This document shows positions 60,886-64,000 of a stretch of DNA of 64,000 nucleotides, in pieces. Below the pieces are notes generated by a model. It saw nothing but the letters and a program-made list of their open reading frames with translations, searched no databases and was not told the DNA's origin. The position numbers were made by a program, and so were the translations under genes. Every line of letters starts with the position of its first letter. Within the stretch, counting starts at the first letter, position 1. Origin of the DNA: Brevipalpus yothersi (taxonomy: Eukaryota; Arthropoda; Arachnida; Trombidiformes; Tenuipalpidae); the NCBI GenBank assembly GCA_003956705.1, contig QZCP01000088.1:82346-146345 (forward strand), written 5' to 3'.

Positions 60886-62316
60886 GTGAGTTAAGCTGAT
60901 AATTTAAGTTGATTACTAAATTGAAAGATCACTTGCTTCATAATGCAATGAAGAGAGAGAGCGAGAAAACTTGCTCTTTACCCATTCATGAAGCCCATGA
61001 ATTTTTGGTCGTTTTCATACATGTACATCACTGAAGCTTCTGGAAAGCGTATCAGAGGCGAGAAAAAAAGAGATTGAATAGTTTGCACGCTGATGAAGAA
61101 TGCATCCCATGAACAGAATGCTGAACATCGATCTCCATGAATGAATATATCTTGAAGGGATGAGATATTGCTCAGTCTTGCAGAACACATATCAACCAGA
61201 GAAAAGAGCGTGCGGTGAGTGTATTGAACCTCGAATAAGTTAAGAGATTGTCTCTTCTTCTCAAGATTTTTTGACTTTCTCTTTTTTCTCCTTTCTCAAC
61301 ACCCAATCTCATCACGAGAGATCTTCTTCTGGGTCCTCATATCATGAAGTTTGAATTGAGATGGAGAGAGAGAGAAAGGAGGAAGAGGAGGAGGAGAGAT
61401 TCCCTTCAGGAAATATTTTAACTTCCAAGTTGACTTTGTGAAGTTTGCTAAAGAATCATGAATTAGCTTCATCGCGAAAAAATCATGCAAATATACCGAA
61501 CCATGGGCGTTTGCATCATCTCACAATATATAGCGAGTATATCATGGAATCTTCTACTAATTTGTCTTGAAAATCAGCTTCTCCAATTCTTATGCCGATG
61601 TTCTTCTTCCAGTATACTGTAAGGGTTTTATCGTGTGAAAACTCTGAGAATCTACTTCTAGGATGAATAATTCGAATGATCTATAAAATTGGATCCCTAT
61701 TTTAGGTGCTCTTACCTGCTCTTGTTTCTCGAATCATTCTTGCAGTAGTAAACATATACAGCTACGGTTATAGTTACGAAAAGTCATCAAATCTCACTTT
61801 ATAATACTCTGTACAATCTTTATGTTTCGATTTATGTCCATAAAATGATGGCATAGAATGGAAATATCTTACTCAAAATAGTCGCTATAAAAACAGCTGG
61901 AATAAATATCTCACTCGTTAATGTGTATGTGTTTCAAAGTAACTAAAAGTCATCCTAACCGATCGTAACATGATGAGCTTGTTTCCTGGGATATTCAAGC
62001 ATCCTGAGAGAATGCATGCATATTAGCTCGCATGGCTGATCCTCATGAATACAATCAATGAAACAGAGTATAAGCTGATTCAAGAAAGAAAGAAAGAGAG
62101 AGAGAGAAGAAAGAAGAGAATATAGCCGCTTAAGGATTCCTAGGTAATTGTGAGTCCGAATGAGGCCATCAAAGGCAGCTTCAATGAAGCCATTCGTAAC
62201 AGGTTAATCGGAAAAAGGACTCGTCTATGAGCATCCAGTGGAGTGGATGCGGTGGTCAATATGCAGTGATGAGAGATAAATGAGCCACACAAGCGGACTG
62301 GGCACGCTGAATGAGC

Positions 62317-62320
<4 letters not shown>

Positions 62321-62366
<46 letters not shown>

Positions 62367-62394
62367 CTCTATCTATCTATCTATCTATCTATCT
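62321..62394. repeat. Compound (CT)n-(ATCT)n microsatellite
   Basis: About 21 CT units, a short break, then about six ATCT units. Confidence 0.94.
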
Positions 62395-62871
62395 TTTGTT
62401 AGCCGCTCTTTGCCATGATTTGCGGCATCTTCAATCAGACCAGCCAAAAACTGATTCCTTTTGGCCTGCCATCAGCATCACTCAGCAAAAGCTTTTCTCC
62501 AGCAATCCACTAATTAAACTCACAATTAATGTAATGCAAGTTAAGTTGGCCATCAATTTGGTGAGCTACTTGATTGATTCACTCTGGTAGAGAGAAAGAA
62601 AGAGAGGGATCCACAATACATTGCCTAAAAGGAAGAGTGAGCATTCTATTCTTCAGACTCACTCATCCTCTTTGCTTCAGGTCATGCTTTCATGATTGGA
62701 CAAGGAATACAAGGTTAAAAGATGGAGAGAAAGAGTAGAGAAAATTTTTTGCACGAGAAAAAATTCCCAAAATAATAGGAAGTGAGATGCTTGAAGCAAT
62801 AGAGAGCGAAAAAAAGAGGCTTCTGTTTGCTTCATCGCTTTACTTGAAGCTACCACTTTCTATTCTAACAT

Positions 62872-62875
<4 letters not shown>

Positions 62876-62918
<43 letters not shown>
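62876..62918. repeat. (TC)n microsatellite
   Basis: About 20 units in TMTC1 intron 12. Confidence 0.94.
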
Positions 62919-62922
<4 letters not shown>

Positions 62923-64000
62923 TATCTATCTTTCTCTCTGATTTCTAGCTAGTCTCTTTGGAATGCCAGAGTGAATAAAATTTTTTTCCTTGCTCCATAT
63001 TCGCCTTCAATGTTACACACATCGATGGGCTTTACTGGGCTCACTGATATCTTTGTGAAAGATGTGCTCTGTCTCTTTAGTCGAGTGATGTCGAGTGATG
63101 TCGAATAATTGTTGAAAATGTTCAATATTGCACAAAACTATTTCCAACACAATTTTCGCTTCAATACATCCAGACAGAGTATTCTGTGTACCATCAATTG
63201 GCTGAAATTTCTCATATTTTCACTCATAAAATCGAGATTTTAGTAATTCCTGGGATAAAATTTGGCTTCTTTCTTCTCCCATCACCCAACAATATTGCTT
63301 TTGATGTTGAAAAAGATGTTATGCTATGCATTCTCAAACAAGTGGGTGTTACTGGATGTTATTCCTTGACATTCTACATTCACTTCATACAGACTATTTA
63401 AATGAACCAATTAGAGTTAGTTCTCGTTTAAGAATGCCAGTCCTATGATTTAAAATAGATGAAAACAAGAAAAAAATGAAGAAAATTTTAGCAAATATAA
63501 GGTTTTCATTTCGAAACCAGATCAACTTTTTTTCTTTTCTTTTTGCTTTCTTCTTGAGCAATGTCGAGTTCGCTTTCACCAATTTAGTAGTCTTTCGATG
63601 TTTTATTGTTTTTTCTTCTTGTGCTATTATTTTTTCTACAGTTCATCATCATCTTACACGATAATTGCACACGATTGCTCATTCCAAGTTCTTCTTCCAA
63701 ATATAATGATTCCTCATTACTTTCGCCTATTATTGATCCTTCAAGCTTAATATGCAAGAGAAAGAGAGTAAAAAAGAAAGTATACGGATTGCATCCCATA
63801 AGTTGGTTATGGAGATGATATCGACTGGAAAAGATTCTCATATTATGCATTTCTTGATTTTTTTATAAACTTCTCTCTTCTATTATTCTCTTCCCTCCTC
63901 TTGCGCCCCCATCTTCAATCCCTAAGAAAAGTTTCTGATATGGCTATGGTTTGCAAAAATTCTCCACACTTGTCAGTCGTATTGGACATTTTTTTATTAA

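Larger units (their letters stand above)
60886..64000 (+). other. TMTC1 intron 12 (runs off the window)
   Basis: At least 3.1 kb. It contains (CT)n at 62321-62363 followed by (ATCT)n at 62371-62394, and (CT)n at 62876-62918. No TPR-like frame was found on the plus strand and no nested gene was recognised. Confidence 0.7.

Overview
This is eukaryotic nuclear DNA: AT-rich, with GT-AG introns of about 70 bp to 9 kb, very many (CT)n/(GA)n microsatellites, and proteins that match animal families. Five conserved genes can be read. The gene set and the combination of short and long introns fit an arthropod, perhaps a mite or other chelicerate. That placement is inference; the species cannot be read from the sequence. 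No bacterial, viral, CRISPR or transposase feature was seen.

Layout. (1) 2-2066 (+): the 3' end of a RapGEF2/PDZ-GEF-type Rap exchange factor, cut by the left edge. (2) 2389-2856 (-): CIAO2B, convergent with (1). (3) 2936-3614 (+): a small unrecognised candidate gene whose start codon lies 79 bp from that of CIAO2B. (4) 3715-4977 (-): mevalonate diphosphate decarboxylase (MVD), three exons, complete. (5) 5870-33974 (+): an SLC4A11-type membrane transporter, 15 coding exons, 988 codons, divergent from MVD, with a likely alternative first exon at 9157-9261. (6) 36163-60885 and beyond (+): TMTC1, an ER O-mannosyltransferase with TPR repeats; twelve exons are visible and the 3' end lies past the right edge.

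The left 6 kb is compact: alternating strands, tight promoters and overlapping 3' ends. The right 58 kb is two long genes whose introns carry the microsatellites. The exon joins were made by matching splice phase and family sequence; every join in MVD, SLC4A11 and TMTC1 preserves frame. The genes serve separate jobs: Rap signalling, cytosolic Fe-S assembly, isoprenoid synthesis, membrane acid/ammonia transport and ER glycosylation. MVD supplies the pathway that ends in dolichol, whose mannosyl-phosphate form is the TMTC donor, but nothing suggests functional clustering.

Possible new items: the small gene next to CIAO2B, the alternative SLC4A11 start, four RRxS motifs in its N-terminal region, a frame-compatible cryptic exon in TMTC1 intron 6, a long purine/pyrimidine hairpin, and a strand bias of intronic (CT)n tracts. 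No wholly new biological system was found.
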